DNA from: SR-FBR-E99 sp963732365
GTDB taxonomy: Bacteria; Bacteroidota; Bacteroidia; Bacteroidales; VadinHA17
Length of the DNA: 64,000 nucleotides
NCBI GenBank assembly: GCA_963732365.1
Contig: CAVSZC010000008.1
Span: 1-64,000 of the forward strand
Direction: 5' to 3'
Shown piece after piece: positions 43,465 to 52,411 of the stretch. The notes under the pieces were generated by a model. That model saw only the letters and a program-made list of their open reading frames with translations, did no database searches and was not told where the DNA came from. The first letter of the stretch is position 1. Every line of letters starts with the position of its first letter. A program made the position numbers and the translations under genes.

Positions 43465-45864
43465 ATGATCATGAAAATAATAAAGAACTCCCTAAGAATA
43501 ATTGTCTTGCTCCTGGCGCTCCTGGTGCTTGCAGTGTTTATAGTTGCCTCATCACTCCGGAAGCGAGCCGTGCCTGAGCTGAACGGTGAACAACAGATTG
43601 CCGGCCTGAACGGAGACGTAAGGGTAATAAGGGATGAGCGCGGCGTACCGCATATCTATGCCACAAACGCTCATGACCTTTATCTTATCACAGGCTACAT
43701 CTCGGCACAGGAGCGGATGTGGCAGATGGATCTCATCAGGCGTGCTACCAGGGGAAGGCTCTCGGAGATATTCGGTCCGGATTACATAGAGACCGATCAC
43801 TTTCTGAGGCTGCTCAACATGACCGCCAAGTCAGAGATAGTACTTGAGAAGGAAGATCCGGTGATACTCGAGGCAATGCAGTCATACTGTGACGGGGTCA
43901 ATGCCTGGATAGGAGAGAGAGGCAAAAAATTGCCGGCCGAGTTCAGGATACTGGGATACGCTCCCGAACCATGGTCCCTTACCGATATAGCCAATATAAT
44001 AGGGTATATGGGATGGGAGCTTGCGAAGGATAATCTTACCAATGAGCTCAGGAACTACAGGCTCGTTCAGAGACTGGGAGAAGAAAAGGCGTCATCGCTG
44101 CTGCCGGGATGGGACCTTACTGACGAAGTCGTTTTTCCCGGGTTCACCCTAACCGCAGAGGACATAGACAGTACAGTTTCATTCATTGCCTCGCTTGACA
44201 GGGCAGAAAAGATAGGTGCGATTTCATTTTCAGGAAGCAATAACTGGGCCGTCTCCGGCGCCCGCAGCGAGACAGGCAAGCCCATACTGTCAAATGACAT
44301 GCACCTGGGGCTGAGCATCCCCGGTTACTGGATACAGGTTCACCAGGTGATACCCGGAGAGCTTAACGTGACCGGCGTGATGGTTCCCGGCCAGCCTTTC
44401 ATTGTGGCAGGCCATAACGATAAGATTGCATGGGGCATAACAAATCTCATGGTTGATGACATTGATCTTTTTGTCGAGACGGTTGATTCATCAGGCCGCT
44501 ATCTCTTCAATGGCGAATGGCTGCCAATGACTTCGAGGGAGGAGGTAATAAACGTTAAGGGAGGTGCTGCAGAGACCAGGGTGATCACTTCCTCTCACCG
44601 GGGGCCGGTGATATCAGATCTGCGCGGCATCGATGATGCCGTTATGACAATGAGGTGGTCAGGTTATGACTACAGTGACGAGGTAAAAGCCGTCTACCTC
44701 CTTGACAGGGCAGCAAACTGGGATGAGTTCAGGTCGGCCTTAGGCAACTTCAGATCAGTCAGTCAGAATTTTGCCTATGCCGATGCTGAGGGAAACATAG
44801 GGATTAACACCGGCGGAGGCATTCCCGTCAGGAAGGGTAACGGCCTTCTGCCGCGCAGCGGCGAGACAGATGAGTATGACTGGAAGGGTTATGTTCCTTT
44901 TGAAATGCTCCCTTCATCCTATAACCCGGAGAATGGTTTTGTATCATCAGCCAACGAGCAGACGGTGACGGCAGACTACCCGTACTATATCGCCGGTGAC
45001 TTCGCACCCCCATGGCGGATAATACGCATAAGGCAGATGGCTGCGGAGAAGCAAATACTGGGCATTGATGACTTCAGGAGGATGATAACTGATAATCATT
45101 CGGCCTATGCCGCAAAAATGACCCCCATGATACTTGAGGCGGCAAGAGGTATCGATTCACCTGATGAGGGTCTTCAGAAGGCCATTGACCTTCTTCAGGC
45201 ATGGGATTATAAGATGGATGCCTCGCTTGCCGCTCCGACCATTTTCGAGTTCACCCGTGCCGGACTGGCAAGGAATATCCTTTCCGATGAGCTGGGAGAT
45301 CTCTACGGAGGGGTGCTTGGAAAGCAGCATGATCACTATCTTTTCAGGATACTGCATGAGGGCGCTGACGGGTGGGTTGACAACACCGGTACAGCTGAGA
45401 CAGAGACACTCGATGATATGATGGTGTTGAGCCTCAGGAATGCGGTTGACACCCTGACATCGAGGTACGGCACCGACACTGATAACTGGAGGTGGGGAGA
45501 GATACATTCGATAACTCTTGAGCATCCGATGGGTTCGGTGAAAATGGTTGAAAGGCTTCTGCGGCTCAACTCCAAAAAGTACAGTGTCGGAGGCAGTTAC
45601 CACACCGTAGAGCCATATTCCTTCGGGCCCGACTTCAGTTCAGACCACGGGGCCTCCGAGAGGCATATCTTCAACACTGCTGACTGGGATAAATCGCTGA
45701 CGGTGATACCGACAGGCACCTCGGGCAACCCCGGCAGCCCGTTCTATCTTTCGCAGACTGAAGCATATATTAATAATGAGTTCTTTCCTGAACCGTTTAC
45801 CAACGATGCCGTGGAGGCGGCCAAAAAGTATGAGATGATATTCAGACCATCCTCTTCAAGATAA
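43465..45864 (+). CDS. penicillin acylase family (S45, Ntn) hydrolase
   Basis: The 799-residue protein has an N-terminal membrane or signal helix at about 10-30. It is made as a proprotein: the alpha part contains 'VRVIRDERGVPHIYA' and 'GYISAQERMWQMDLIRRATR'. A spacer leads to the autocleavage site before nucleophile S258 in 'FSGSNNWAVSG'. The beta part has 'LSNDMHLGL' and 'TNLMVDDIDLFVE', with 'NPGSPFYLSQTEAY' near the end. Enzymes of this family hydrolyse amides such as acyl-homoserine lactones, N-acyl amino acids or beta-lactams in the periplasm; which one is not decidable here. It ends at a shared bidirectional terminator before frr. Confidence 0.93.
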   Translation: MIMKIIKNSLRIIVLLLALLVLAVFIVASSLRKRAVPELNGEQQIAGLNGDVRVIRDERGVPHIYATNAHDLYLITGYISAQERMWQMDLIRRATRGRLSEIFGPDYIETDHFLRLLNMTAKSEIVLEKEDPVILEAMQSYCDGVNAWIGERGKKLPAEFRILGYAPEPWSLTDIANIIGYMGWELAKDNLTNELRNYRLVQRLGEEKASSLLPGWDLTDEVVFPGFTLTAEDIDSTVSFIASLDRAEKIGAISFSGSNNWAVSGARSETGKPILSNDMHLGLSIPGYWIQVHQVIPGELNVTGVMVPGQPFIVAGHNDKIAWGITNLMVDDIDLFVETVDSSGRYLFNGEWLPMTSREEVINVKGGAAETRVITSSHRGPVISDLRGIDDAVMTMRWSGYDYSDEVKAVYLLDRAANWDEFRSALGNFRSVSQNFAYADAEGNIGINTGGGIPVRKGNGLLPRSGETDEYDWKGYVPFEMLPSSYNPENGFVSSANEQTVTADYPYYIAGDFAPPWRIIRIRQMAAEKQILGIDDFRRMITDNHSAYAAKMTPMILEAARGIDSPDEGLQKAIDLLQAWDYKMDASLAAPTIFEFTRAGLARNILSDELGDLYGGVLGKQHDHYLFRILHEGADGWVDNTGTAETETLDDMMVLSLRNAVDTLTSRYGTDTDNWRWGEIHSITLEHPMGSVKMVERLLRLNSKKYSVGGSYHTVEPYSFGPDFSSDHGASERHIFNTADWDKSLTVIPTGTSGNPGSPFYLSQTEAYINNEFFPEPFTNDAVEAAKKYEMIFRPSSSR

Positions 45865-45886
45865 CTGATAACCGACAACGGATAAC

Positions 45887-45913
45887 AAAAAAAAGGGGCT
45901 CACCCCCTTTTTT
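45887..45913. terminator. bidirectional intrinsic terminator between the S45 hydrolase gene and frr
   Basis: An A-run, GGGG, a short CTCAC-type loop, CCCC and a T-run form a strong hairpin with U-tails in both directions, placed exactly between convergent genes. It touches the frr stop codon. Confidence 0.8.
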
Positions 45914-46476
45914 CATACCGTCAGTATCTCTTTCTCCTTTGCTTCGACGATCTTGTCTATACGCGAGATATGCTTGTCGGTCATATCCTGGATGATCTTT
46001 TCACCGTTCTTCTCCTCGTCCTCGGGCAGACCGTCCTTTGCCAGTATCTTGAGCTCATCAAGGAACCATTTACGGCCTGTGCGGACGCTGATCTTAGCCG
46101 TCTCGCCTTCAGACTTCACCTGTTTGACCAGCTGGTGCCTGCGTTCCTCTGTCAGTGGCGGTACATTGATGCGTATCACCTCACCGTTGTTGATGGGAGT
46201 CATACCGATGTTTGCCGCAAGGATGGCTTTCTCGATTACCCCCAGCATTGTTTTTTCCCACGGTTGTATAAGGATGCTCTTGGCATCCGGAGTGTTTATG
46301 CTTGAGACCTGTGAGAGGGGTGTATGGGCTCCGTAGTAATCAACGTGAATGCCGTCGAGAAGCAGCGGGTTGGCACGCCCGGCACGCAGATGTGAAAGCT
46401 CGTATTCGAGATGCTTAATGGCCTTGTCCATTTTCTCCTGAGCCTCTTCCTTTATGAGTTCCAGTTCGTCAGTCAT
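45913..46476 (-). CDS. frr: ribosome recycling factor
   Basis: The 187-residue protein splits post-termination ribosomes with EF-G. It has the family's usual length and motifs: 'LSHLRAGRANPLLLDGIHVD', 'SINTPDAKSILIQPWEKTML', 'LPPLTEERR'-type 'NVPPLTEERRHQLVKQVK', and a C-terminal helix ending 'KEKEILTV'. It follows pyrH in the common pyrH-frr order with a 44-bp gap. A TAATTTTG element at 46500-46507 could give it a promoter of its own in addition to read-through. Confidence 0.97.
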   Translation of the reverse strand: MTDELELIKEEAQEKMDKAIKHLEYELSHLRAGRANPLLLDGIHVDYYGAHTPLSQVSSINTPDAKSILIQPWEKTMLGVIEKAILAANIGMTPINNGEVIRINVPPLTEERRHQLVKQVKSEGETAKISVRTGRKWFLDELKILAKDGLPEDEEKNGEKIIQDMTDKHISRIDKIVEAKEKEILTV

Positions 46477-46499
46477 ATGATCGGTGTTTCAGATGGAAA

Positions 46500-46507
46500 C
46501 AAAATTA
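46500..46507 (-). promoter_or_regulatory. possible -7 element (TAATTTTG) of frr
   Basis: Minus-strand TAATTTTG in the pyrH-frr gap fits TAnnTTTG and would leave a leader of about 17 nt. A chance match is possible in this A+T-rich spot. Confidence 0.4.
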
Positions 46508-46520
46508 GAAAAAAATCTCT

Positions 46521-47228
46521 TCAGAATGTTACCAGCGTCCCGCACTTACCCCCGGCAACCACTGATTCCAGGTTACCTTCCCTGTTCATGTCAAAGACGA
46601 TGACCGGCATCCTGTTCTCACTGCACATGGCGAAGGCCGTAATATCCATCACCCTGAGTTTCTTATCAAGGGCTTCGTCAAAGGTAAGCACGTCAAACCT
46701 TGCCGCATTCTTATCTTTCTCAGGGTCAGCGGTATATACGCCGTCTACGCGGGTCCCCTTGAGGAGCACGTCGCAGTGCAGCTCAACGGCTCGCAGTGCA
46801 GCGGCAGTGTCGGTTGTGAAAAACGGATTGCCGGTTCCTCCTGCCAGAATTGCCACCACTCCATCCTTCAACGCATCTGATACCCTGTCACGGTTATACA
46901 GTTCTCCGACAGGCTCCATGCGGATTGAGGTGAAAACCCTGGCCCGGCAGCCAGCACGTACCAGGTAACTTTCCAGGGCAAGGCTGTTGATGACAGTGGC
47001 GAGCATGCCCATCTGGTCGCCCTTGAGACGGTCGTAACCGTCTTCACTGCCTCCAAGGCCGCGGAAGATGTTACCGCCGCCGATAACTATTGCAACCTGA
47101 CAACCTGCGTCAGCTATCTTCCTGATCTGTCGGGCATATACTGTCAGTACGGCGCCGTCAAGCCCTGACCCGTCGCTGCCGCCGACAGATTCACCACTCA
47201 GCTTAAGGAGGATTCGTTTATATTTCAT
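46521..47228 (-). CDS. pyrH: UMP kinase
   Basis: The 235-residue cytoplasmic kinase phosphorylates UMP to UDP with ATP. Typical motifs are 'KRILLKLSGESV' at the start, 'VAIVIGGGNIFRG', 'DQMGMLATVINSLAL', 'GTGNPFFTTDTAAALRA' and 'KGTRVDGVYTADP'. The frame extends 18 codons upstream to 47282, but ATG 47228 begins at the normal 'MKYKRIL' and overlaps the stop of the small membrane protein gene by 4 bp. Confidence 0.96.
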   Translation of the reverse strand: MKYKRILLKLSGESVGGSDGSGLDGAVLTVYARQIRKIADAGCQVAIVIGGGNIFRGLGGSEDGYDRLKGDQMGMLATVINSLALESYLVRAGCRARVFTSIRMEPVGELYNRDRVSDALKDGVVAILAGGTGNPFFTTDTAAALRAVELHCDVLLKGTRVDGVYTADPEKDKNAARFDVLTFDEALDKKLRVMDITAFAMCSENRMPVIVFDMNREGNLESVVAGGKCGTLVTF

Positions 47229-47437
47229 TCCTTGTTTGCCTTCTTGAGAGTATCGGTTCTGAAAACATAATAAAGAGGGCATACCCTGATAAAGGCTGTG
47301 ACTACCAGCAGTATTGTGATCAGGATCACTATCAGCCCCAAAAGGTCCTTAAGATTGAACACGAAATAGCAGGCGATCATGATAACTGCAAGTGCAAGGC
47401 GCACGATCATGTCAACATTACCCATATTTTTTTTCAT
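47225..47437 (-). CDS. small membrane protein, DUF2892-like
   Basis: The 70-residue protein begins 'MKKNMGNVDMIVRLALAVIM'. It has two hydrophobic helices (about 11-28 and 32-52) and ends 'RVCPLYYVFRTDTLKKANKE', the 'CPLY' motif typical of DUF2892/YgaP-like inner-membrane proteins. The function is unknown. The open frame extends to 47506, but that would run into the tsf terminator; ATG 47437 is the start. It is inserted between tsf and pyrH, which are often direct neighbours, and is coupled to pyrH by a 4-bp overlap. Confidence 0.82.
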   Translation of the reverse strand: MKKNMGNVDMIVRLALAVIMIACYFVFNLKDLLGLIVILITILLVVTAFIRVCPLYYVFRTDTLKKANKE

Positions 47438-47491
47438 AGCGATTTTATTTGGCAGGCAAGTTACTACATTTTTTGTTTTGAGGCATAAAAC

Positions 47492-47519
47492 AAAAAAGGC
47501 CTCCATGGGGAAGCCTTTT
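47492..47519 (-). terminator. intrinsic terminator after tsf
   Basis: Minus-strand AAAAGGCTTCC, loop CCAT and GGAGGCCTTTTTT form a hairpin with a U-run 21 bp after the tsf stop. It separates the ribosomal block from the DUF2892-pyrH-frr genes. Confidence 0.7.
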
Positions 47520-47539
47520 GAATTTTTGTCCGTTGTTTT

Positions 47540-48370
47540 TCAGACGTTAAGCGTATAGCGGATGAATGCGGTAGCTTTCAGAGCCTTGTCCTTACTCTCA
47601 AGGTACTGCTTGATGGTCAGCTTATTGTCTTTAACAAACTCCTGGTTCATCAGGGTGCTCTCCTTGAAGAACTTGTTCAGTTTGCCCTGGGCAATCTTTT
47701 CAATCATATCCTCGGGTTTGCCTTCGCGGCGTGCCTGTTCCCTGCCGATCTCAAGTTCCTGTGCAAGTATTTTCTCAGGTACATCCTCCTTGTCAACTGA
47801 TACAGGATTCATTGCGGCGACCTGCATTGCAACGTCCTTGTAAACCTGAACGTCAATGCCTCCCCTGCTGAAGCCTACCAGTGTGGCAAGTTTGTTACCC
47901 GGGTGGATATAAGGATGAACTGCGGCAGCTTCAACTTTCCCGAAATAGGAAAGCTCAAACTTCTCGCCGGTGATGCCGCTCTTTTCGAGAACGAGGTCAG
48001 CAGCTTTCTTGTCTCCGACCATTATCTCTCTCAGACCATCAAGGTCTGCAGGGTTTGCCTTCAGTGCAGCATCGATGATGCTATACCCGAGGGCGATGAA
48101 ATCAGCATTCTTTGCTACGAAGTCAGTCTCGCAGTTCAGTGCGATGATCATACCGGTTTTGCCGTCGGCTGACGATCTGGCCAGTACAACACCTTCCGTT
48201 GCCTCACGGTCAGCACGCTTGTTGGCTATTGCCTGTCCTCTCTTCCTTATTATCTCCTGTGCCTTTTCAAAGTCACCTGCGGCCTCTTCGAGTGCCTTTT
48301 TACAATCCATCATGCCGGCGCCGGTCATCCTTCTGAGTTTTGCGACGTCAGCAGCATTTATAGTTGACAT
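47540..48370 (-). CDS. tsf: translation elongation factor Ts
   Basis: The 276-residue nucleotide exchange factor acts on EF-Tu. The N-terminal UBA-like domain has 'VAKLRRMTGAGMMDCKKALE', followed by 'EGVVLARSSADGKTGMIIAL' and the EF-Tu-contacting 'NCETDFVAKNADF'. The core and coiled-coil domain ends 'KQYLESKDKALKATAFIRYT'. It follows rpsB by 34 bp in the standard rpsB-tsf order and is closed by the hairpin at 47492-47519. Confidence 0.97.
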   Translation of the reverse strand: MSTINAADVAKLRRMTGAGMMDCKKALEEAAGDFEKAQEIIRKRGQAIANKRADREATEGVVLARSSADGKTGMIIALNCETDFVAKNADFIALGYSIIDAALKANPADLDGLREIMVGDKKAADLVLEKSGITGEKFELSYFGKVEAAAVHPYIHPGNKLATLVGFSRGGIDVQVYKDVAMQVAAMNPVSVDKEDVPEKILAQELEIGREQARREGKPEDMIEKIAQGKLNKFFKESTLMNQEFVKDNKLTIKQYLESKDKALKATAFIRYTLNV

Positions 48371-48404
48371 AATATATGATCGTTATTGAGTGTTGGTAAT
48401 CTGA

Positions 48405-49277
48405 TTATTCTTCTTCCTCTGTCACTGCGTCAGGTGCGGCAACGACTTCATCTGCAGCCTCAACCTCTTCAGCAACGGCCTTCACCTCAGGGCGTTCCTC
48501 TTCGTAGTCAATGGCGCGGAATTTGCTTTTGCGTCCCCCTTCCGGAGTCTCTTCCTTCTCAGCCGGTGCGCTCTCCTTGTCCTTCTCAGCCTTGCGTTCA
48601 TTCAGCCCTTCGTTGATGGCCTGGCACATGACCTCGATGATGAGTGATATTGACTTTGCTGCGTCATCATTTGCCGGGATGACGAAGTCTATTTCTGAAG
48701 GATCAGAGTTTGTATCAACCATTGCGAACACCGGGATACCCAGTCTCTTGGCCTCATGCACTGCGATATGCTCTTTGCTTACGTCAACAACGAAGAGGGC
48801 TGATGGCTGGCGTGTCATATCTGCTATTGAACCGAGGTTCTTTTCGAGCTTGGCTCTCTGGCGGGTGATCTGAAGCTTCTCTCTCTTCGAGAGGTTGTCA
48901 TAGGTACCGTCGGTAGCCATTTTGTCAATCGATGACATCTTCTTGACAGCCTTACGTATGGTAGGGAAGTTTGTGAGCATACCGCCCGGCCACCTCTCGG
49001 TGACATACGGCATGTTTACTGCCGCGACCTTCTCGGCCACGATGTCTTTTGCCTGTTTCTTTGTTGCCACAAAGAGTACCTTGCGGCCTGACTTGGCAAT
49101 CTGCTTTATTGCATTGGCTGCCTCATCTATCCTTGCGGCTGTCTTTTCAAGGTCAATAATGTGAATGCCGTTGCGCTCCATAAAGATATAGGGAGCCATG
49201 GCCGGGTTCCATTTTCTTTTCAGGTGCCCGAAGTGTACACCGGCATCAAGTAAATCGTTAAAATTGGTTCTTGACAT
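48405..49277 (-). CDS. rpsB: 30S ribosomal protein S2
   Basis: The 290-residue protein begins 'NFNDLLDAGVHFGHLKRKWN' and carries 'IDLEKTAARIDEAANAI', 'VTERWPGGMLTNFPTIR', 'QPSALFVVDVSKEHIAVHEA' and 'VDTNSDPSEIDFVIPANDDA'. All are standard S2 features. The last 65 residues form a Glu/Ala/Val-rich acidic tail ending 'VTEEEE', which makes it longer than the roughly 240-residue E. coli protein; such tails are common in Bacteroidota. The 115-bp gap to rpsI may hold its promoter, but no exact -7 box is present. Confidence 0.97.
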   Translation of the reverse strand: MSRTNFNDLLDAGVHFGHLKRKWNPAMAPYIFMERNGIHIIDLEKTAARIDEAANAIKQIAKSGRKVLFVATKKQAKDIVAEKVAAVNMPYVTERWPGGMLTNFPTIRKAVKKMSSIDKMATDGTYDNLSKREKLQITRQRAKLEKNLGSIADMTRQPSALFVVDVSKEHIAVHEAKRLGIPVFAMVDTNSDPSEIDFVIPANDDAAKSISLIIEVMCQAINEGLNERKAEKDKESAPAEKEETPEGGRKSKFRAIDYEEERPEVKAVAEEVEAADEVVAAPDAVTEEEE

Positions 49278-49392
49278 TTTTTCTTAATTGTTAAGTTTAC
49301 GTTCTGTGAAGTCAATTGCAGAGTAGTTCCTTGCGGGAAGTCAATGCAATTTAGATACTAAACTTGCGTCTGTATAAATTGCTGTTGATCTT

Positions 49393-49779
49393 CTAACGCT
49401 TGCTGAACTGGAATCTCTTGCGTGCCTTGGGCTGCCCCGGCTTCTTTCTCTCCACCTCGCGAGGATCGCGTGTCAGAAAGCCTTCTGCCTTAAGCTTGGG
49501 TTTGTTCTCCTCGCTTATTTTGACAAGAGCCCTGGAAATACCGAGACGCACCGCCTCTGCCTGACCTTTGAATCCACCGCCGTCAAGGGTGACTTTGATG
49601 TCATATTTGTCGGCAACATTGAGAAGGTTAAGTGGCTGGAGGACAACATACTGCAGAATCTCGTTAGGGAAATAATGTTTGAATTCCCTGTCGTTGATTG
49701 TGATCTGTCCCTTGCCGTCGTGGAGGTAAACCCTGGCAACAGCTGCCTTCCTTCTTCCGATAGCGTTAATAACTTCCAT
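49393..49779 (-). CDS. rpsI: 30S ribosomal protein S9
   Basis: The 128-residue protein has 'GRRKAAVARVYL' at the start, 'GGGFKGQAEAVRLGISRALV' in the middle, and the basic C-terminus 'KARKRFQFSKR' that reaches the ribosomal P site. It follows rplM by 5 bp, as in almost all bacteria. Confidence 0.98.
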   Translation of the reverse strand: MEVINAIGRRKAAVARVYLHDGKGQITINDREFKHYFPNEILQYVVLQPLNLLNVADKYDIKVTLDGGGFKGQAEAVRLGISRALVKISEENKPKLKAEGFLTRDPREVERKKPGQPKARKRFQFSKR

Positions 49780-49784
49780 GTTTC

Positions 49785-50240
49785 TTACTTAATGGTTTTT
49801 AAATCAATTAGTTTGGGTTGCTGGGCTTCGTGCTTGTGCTCTGAGCCTGCGTAGACATAAAGGTTCCTGTAGATGGCGCTTCCAAGACGGTTTTTGGGGA
49901 GCATCCCTTTCACGGCGTATTCAACAAGCCTGATGGGGTGCTTCTTCAACATCTCGTCTGCCTTGACGATCCTCTGGCCTCCGGGATAACCCGTATGCCT
50001 GATGTACTCTTTGTCTGTCATCTTGTTACCCGTCATAACGACTTTATCGGCATTGATAACGATGACGTTATCGCCGCAGTCGACGTGAGGTGTGAAGCTT
50101 GTCTTGTGCTTCCCCCTCAGCATCAGGGCCACAACAGATGCCAGACGACCGAGTGTCTGACCTTCTGCATCTACCAGTACCCACTCTTTTTCTACAGTAG
50201 CCTTGTTGGCTGAAACTGTCTTGTAGCTTAAGGTGTTCAC
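49785..50240 (-). CDS. rplM: 50S ribosomal protein L13
   Basis: The 151-residue protein has 'EKEWVLVDAEGQTLGRLASV', 'LRGKHKTSFTPHVDCGDNVI', 'YIRHTGYPGGQRI' and 'AVKGMLPKNRLG', the L13 landmarks. First gene of the rplM-rpsI-rpsB-tsf block. It is preceded by a 5' hairpin and a -7 element (see 50284-50310). Confidence 0.98.
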   Translation of the reverse strand: MNTLSYKTVSANKATVEKEWVLVDAEGQTLGRLASVVALMLRGKHKTSFTPHVDCGDNVIVINADKVVMTGNKMTDKEYIRHTGYPGGQRIVKADEMLKKHPIRLVEYAVKGMLPKNRLGSAIYRNLYVYAGSEHKHEAQQPKLIDLKTIK

Positions 50241-50283
50241 TTTAGTACTAAGGTTTTAATAATTTATGATTTTCAAAATAAAA

Positions 50284-50310
50284 ACCCCATTTTTGGGGTC
50301 TGCAAAAATA
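50284..50310 (-). promoter_or_regulatory. candidate promoter and 5'-end hairpin of the rplM operon
   Basis: On the minus strand TATTTTTG (50310-50303) fits the -7 box, with a TTG 21 bp further up (50334-50332). Just below it ACCCC-AAAAAT-GGGGT (50299-50284) forms a hairpin followed by TTTTATTTT. The hairpin would lie at the very 5' end of a leader of about 55-60 nt and looks like an attenuator or a stability element. Confidence 0.45.
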
Positions 50311-50364
50311 CAACATATTTTTATTTTGAGCAATATGTTGTACTTTTAATTTCTTATTGACAGT

Positions 50365-51936
50365 ATGTTCGGCAGAACTGTTCACCAGACGATACATTTT
50401 CTTTGCCTTATTCTGGCTGCATTTTTTATGCCCCTGTCGGTCTGGCTTCTCTCGGCAGTGTCAATAGCCCTGGCGGTAAACTGGCTCGCCGGTGGCGAAA
50501 TCCGCTCAAAGATAGTAATTCTCTCGGAAAGGGCAGGTGTGATGATTCTGCTCGGACTGTTTACTATGTATCTCCTCTGGCTCATCAATACTTCTGACCT
50601 GGCCGGCGGGATGAATGAGCTCAGGCTCAAGTTACCGCTTCTCGCGTTCCCTTTCATTATAGGTTCATCCACGGGCTTCGGTTTGACCCGGTTGCGGACG
50701 CTGTTACTCTCATTCATCACCGGCTGCGTCGTCGCTGCAGGCATCGGCTTCCTTGCGCTCGGAGGGGTGCTGCCTGTCGAGGTGAATGACTCCCGTGACC
50801 TTGCTGTCACTCTCCCTTCTATAAGGTTGTCGCTGCTGCTCAACTTTGCCATCTTTACCGCTGTATGGCTGAGCCTCGACAGGCGCACAGGAGGCATGGC
50901 ACTGAGGGCTGCGCTTGGCTCCGCCGCCGCGGCAATGGCTTTCTTTCTCTTCATGCTGCTGTCGGTGACAGGCATTCTCATCTTCATAATCTTGCTTGTC
51001 GGCACAGGCCTGTACCTTGCACTGGGAAGGCGAATGCGCATTGCGGGACTCATCTTTGCCGCGGCGGCGGCGGCAGTCATCGTCGCCACCTTCATGCTGG
51101 TGTCAGATACATGGAACTCACTCCAACAGCCCGATGACCCCTCCGTAAACGTTCCAGTAGCAAAGACACTCTCCGGAAACAGCTATACTCATTATCCGGA
51201 GGAGACCCTCCTGGAAAACGGTTACTTCGTATGGTTGAATGTCTGCGAGGAGGAGCTGAGGGAAGAGTGGAACAGGCGCAGCACTCTGCCGTACGACGGG
51301 GCAGACATGGGGGGCAATGAATTGCGGACGACCATCATGCGATATATCTCCTTCCTCGGCATGGCAAAAGACTCTTCCGCCATCGCAGCACTTACCTCTG
51401 ATGATATCAGAAATATTGAAAGAGGCTTTGCCAATCCCCTCTATGCCAGACCATGGAGGACGCGTGCCAAGGTTTACGAAATCGTATGGCAGATAGACAG
51501 AGCGGTGAAGGGTGCCAATCCTTCCGGTCACTCGGTGACACAACGCCCTGAGTTCTACCGCGCTTCGCTGGGACTGATACGCAGGAATCCGTGGTTTGGC
51601 ACAGGCACGGGTGATGTAATAAGCGAACTGAAGGAAGAATACCGGATCATCAATACGCCGCTGACGGATAATTACCGTAAGCTGTCACACAACCAGTACC
51701 TGGGCTTCGCGGTCACCTTTGGCATCCCCGGCATGGTGATCGCCCTGGCACTCATGATCATACCATGGCTGAGAAGCCCCAACAGGTCTTTTTACCCGTT
51801 TGTGATCTTCATCTCGATAATATTTATGTCGATGTTCAATGATGATACTTTTCATTCATCTGTCGGAACGGCATTCTTTTCTTATTTTTACACGCTGTTA
51901 CTTGTCTTTAAAAGAGAAGATGGAACTGAAGAGTGA
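50365..51936 (+). CDS. O-antigen ligase/polymerase-like membrane protein
   Basis: The 523-residue protein has about ten hydrophobic helices. A large soluble loop lies at about 255-430 between the central and last helices, the position of the periplasmic loop of WaaL/Wzy-type enzymes. After the loop 'RNPWFGTGTGDVISELKEEY' and 'LSHNQYLGFAVTFGIPGM' match the O-antigen ligase (Wzy_C) signature with its conserved Gly and His-Asn-x-Tyr. It would join glycan chains to an acceptor at the periplasmic face. No other O-antigen genes are beside it. It overlaps the guanine deaminase gene by 17 bp at its 3' end. Confidence 0.82.
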   Translation: MFGRTVHQTIHFLCLILAAFFMPLSVWLLSAVSIALAVNWLAGGEIRSKIVILSERAGVMILLGLFTMYLLWLINTSDLAGGMNELRLKLPLLAFPFIIGSSTGFGLTRLRTLLLSFITGCVVAAGIGFLALGGVLPVEVNDSRDLAVTLPSIRLSLLLNFAIFTAVWLSLDRRTGGMALRAALGSAAAAMAFFLFMLLSVTGILIFIILLVGTGLYLALGRRMRIAGLIFAAAAAAVIVATFMLVSDTWNSLQQPDDPSVNVPVAKTLSGNSYTHYPEETLLENGYFVWLNVCEEELREEWNRRSTLPYDGADMGGNELRTTIMRYISFLGMAKDSSAIAALTSDDIRNIERGFANPLYARPWRTRAKVYEIVWQIDRAVKGANPSGHSVTQRPEFYRASLGLIRRNPWFGTGTGDVISELKEEYRIINTPLTDNYRKLSHNQYLGFAVTFGIPGMVIALALMIIPWLRSPNRSFYPFVIFISIIFMSMFNDDTFHSSVGTAFFSYFYTLLLVFKREDGTEE

Positions 51937-52399
51937 CGAGAGGGATTTTCTTATGCAGGCTATCGTGACCGCATCGGGAAACATAGCTGACGGTGGCGGT
52001 CCGTTCGGGGCTGTCGTTGTCAGGGAAGGAAGGATTATCTCCCGTTCCGGCAACAGGGTGGTTAGTGAACATGACCCTACTGCTCATGCCGAGGTGCTGG
52101 CCATCAGGATGGCGGCGGCGGCCCTGGGCACCCATGACCTGAGCGGCTGTGTGATCTACTCGTCGTGCGAACCGTGTCCCATGTGCCTGGGTGCCATATA
52201 CTGGTCAGGCATCAGGCGTGTTGTCTATGCCTCAGACCGCTACAGGGCCGCCGCCGCCGGGTTTGACGACGAGATGATATACTCCGAGCTGGCACTTGAC
52301 AAGGAAAGCAGGAGCATAAGGATGGACCGCGCACTGACAGATGAGGGAGACAGGATATTCAATATCTGGGACAATTATCCGGGGAAGATTTTATACTGA
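51920..52399 (+). CDS. guaD: guanine deaminase (nucleoside/base deaminase family)
   Basis: The 159-residue zinc enzyme has 'HAEVLAI' (H56 ligand, E58 catalytic) and 'SSCEPCPMCLGAIYW' (C86, C89). The C-terminal 'GFDDEMIYSELALD' is characteristic of Bacillus-type GuaD and absent from tRNA adenosine deaminases, so guanine to xanthine is the likely reaction. The frame opens at 51839 inside the preceding gene; ATG 51920 begins at 'MELKSDERDF'. It overlaps the O-antigen-ligase-like gene by 17 bp and lies 12 bp before the glycosylase gene. Confidence 0.87.
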   Translation: MELKSDERDFLMQAIVTASGNIADGGGPFGAVVVREGRIISRSGNRVVSEHDPTAHAEVLAIRMAAAALGTHDLSGCVIYSSCEPCPMCLGAIYWSGIRRVVYASDRYRAAAAGFDDEMIYSELALDKESRSIRMDRALTDEGDRIFNIWDNYPGKILY

Positions 52400-52411
52400 A
52401 TATTATCAGGT

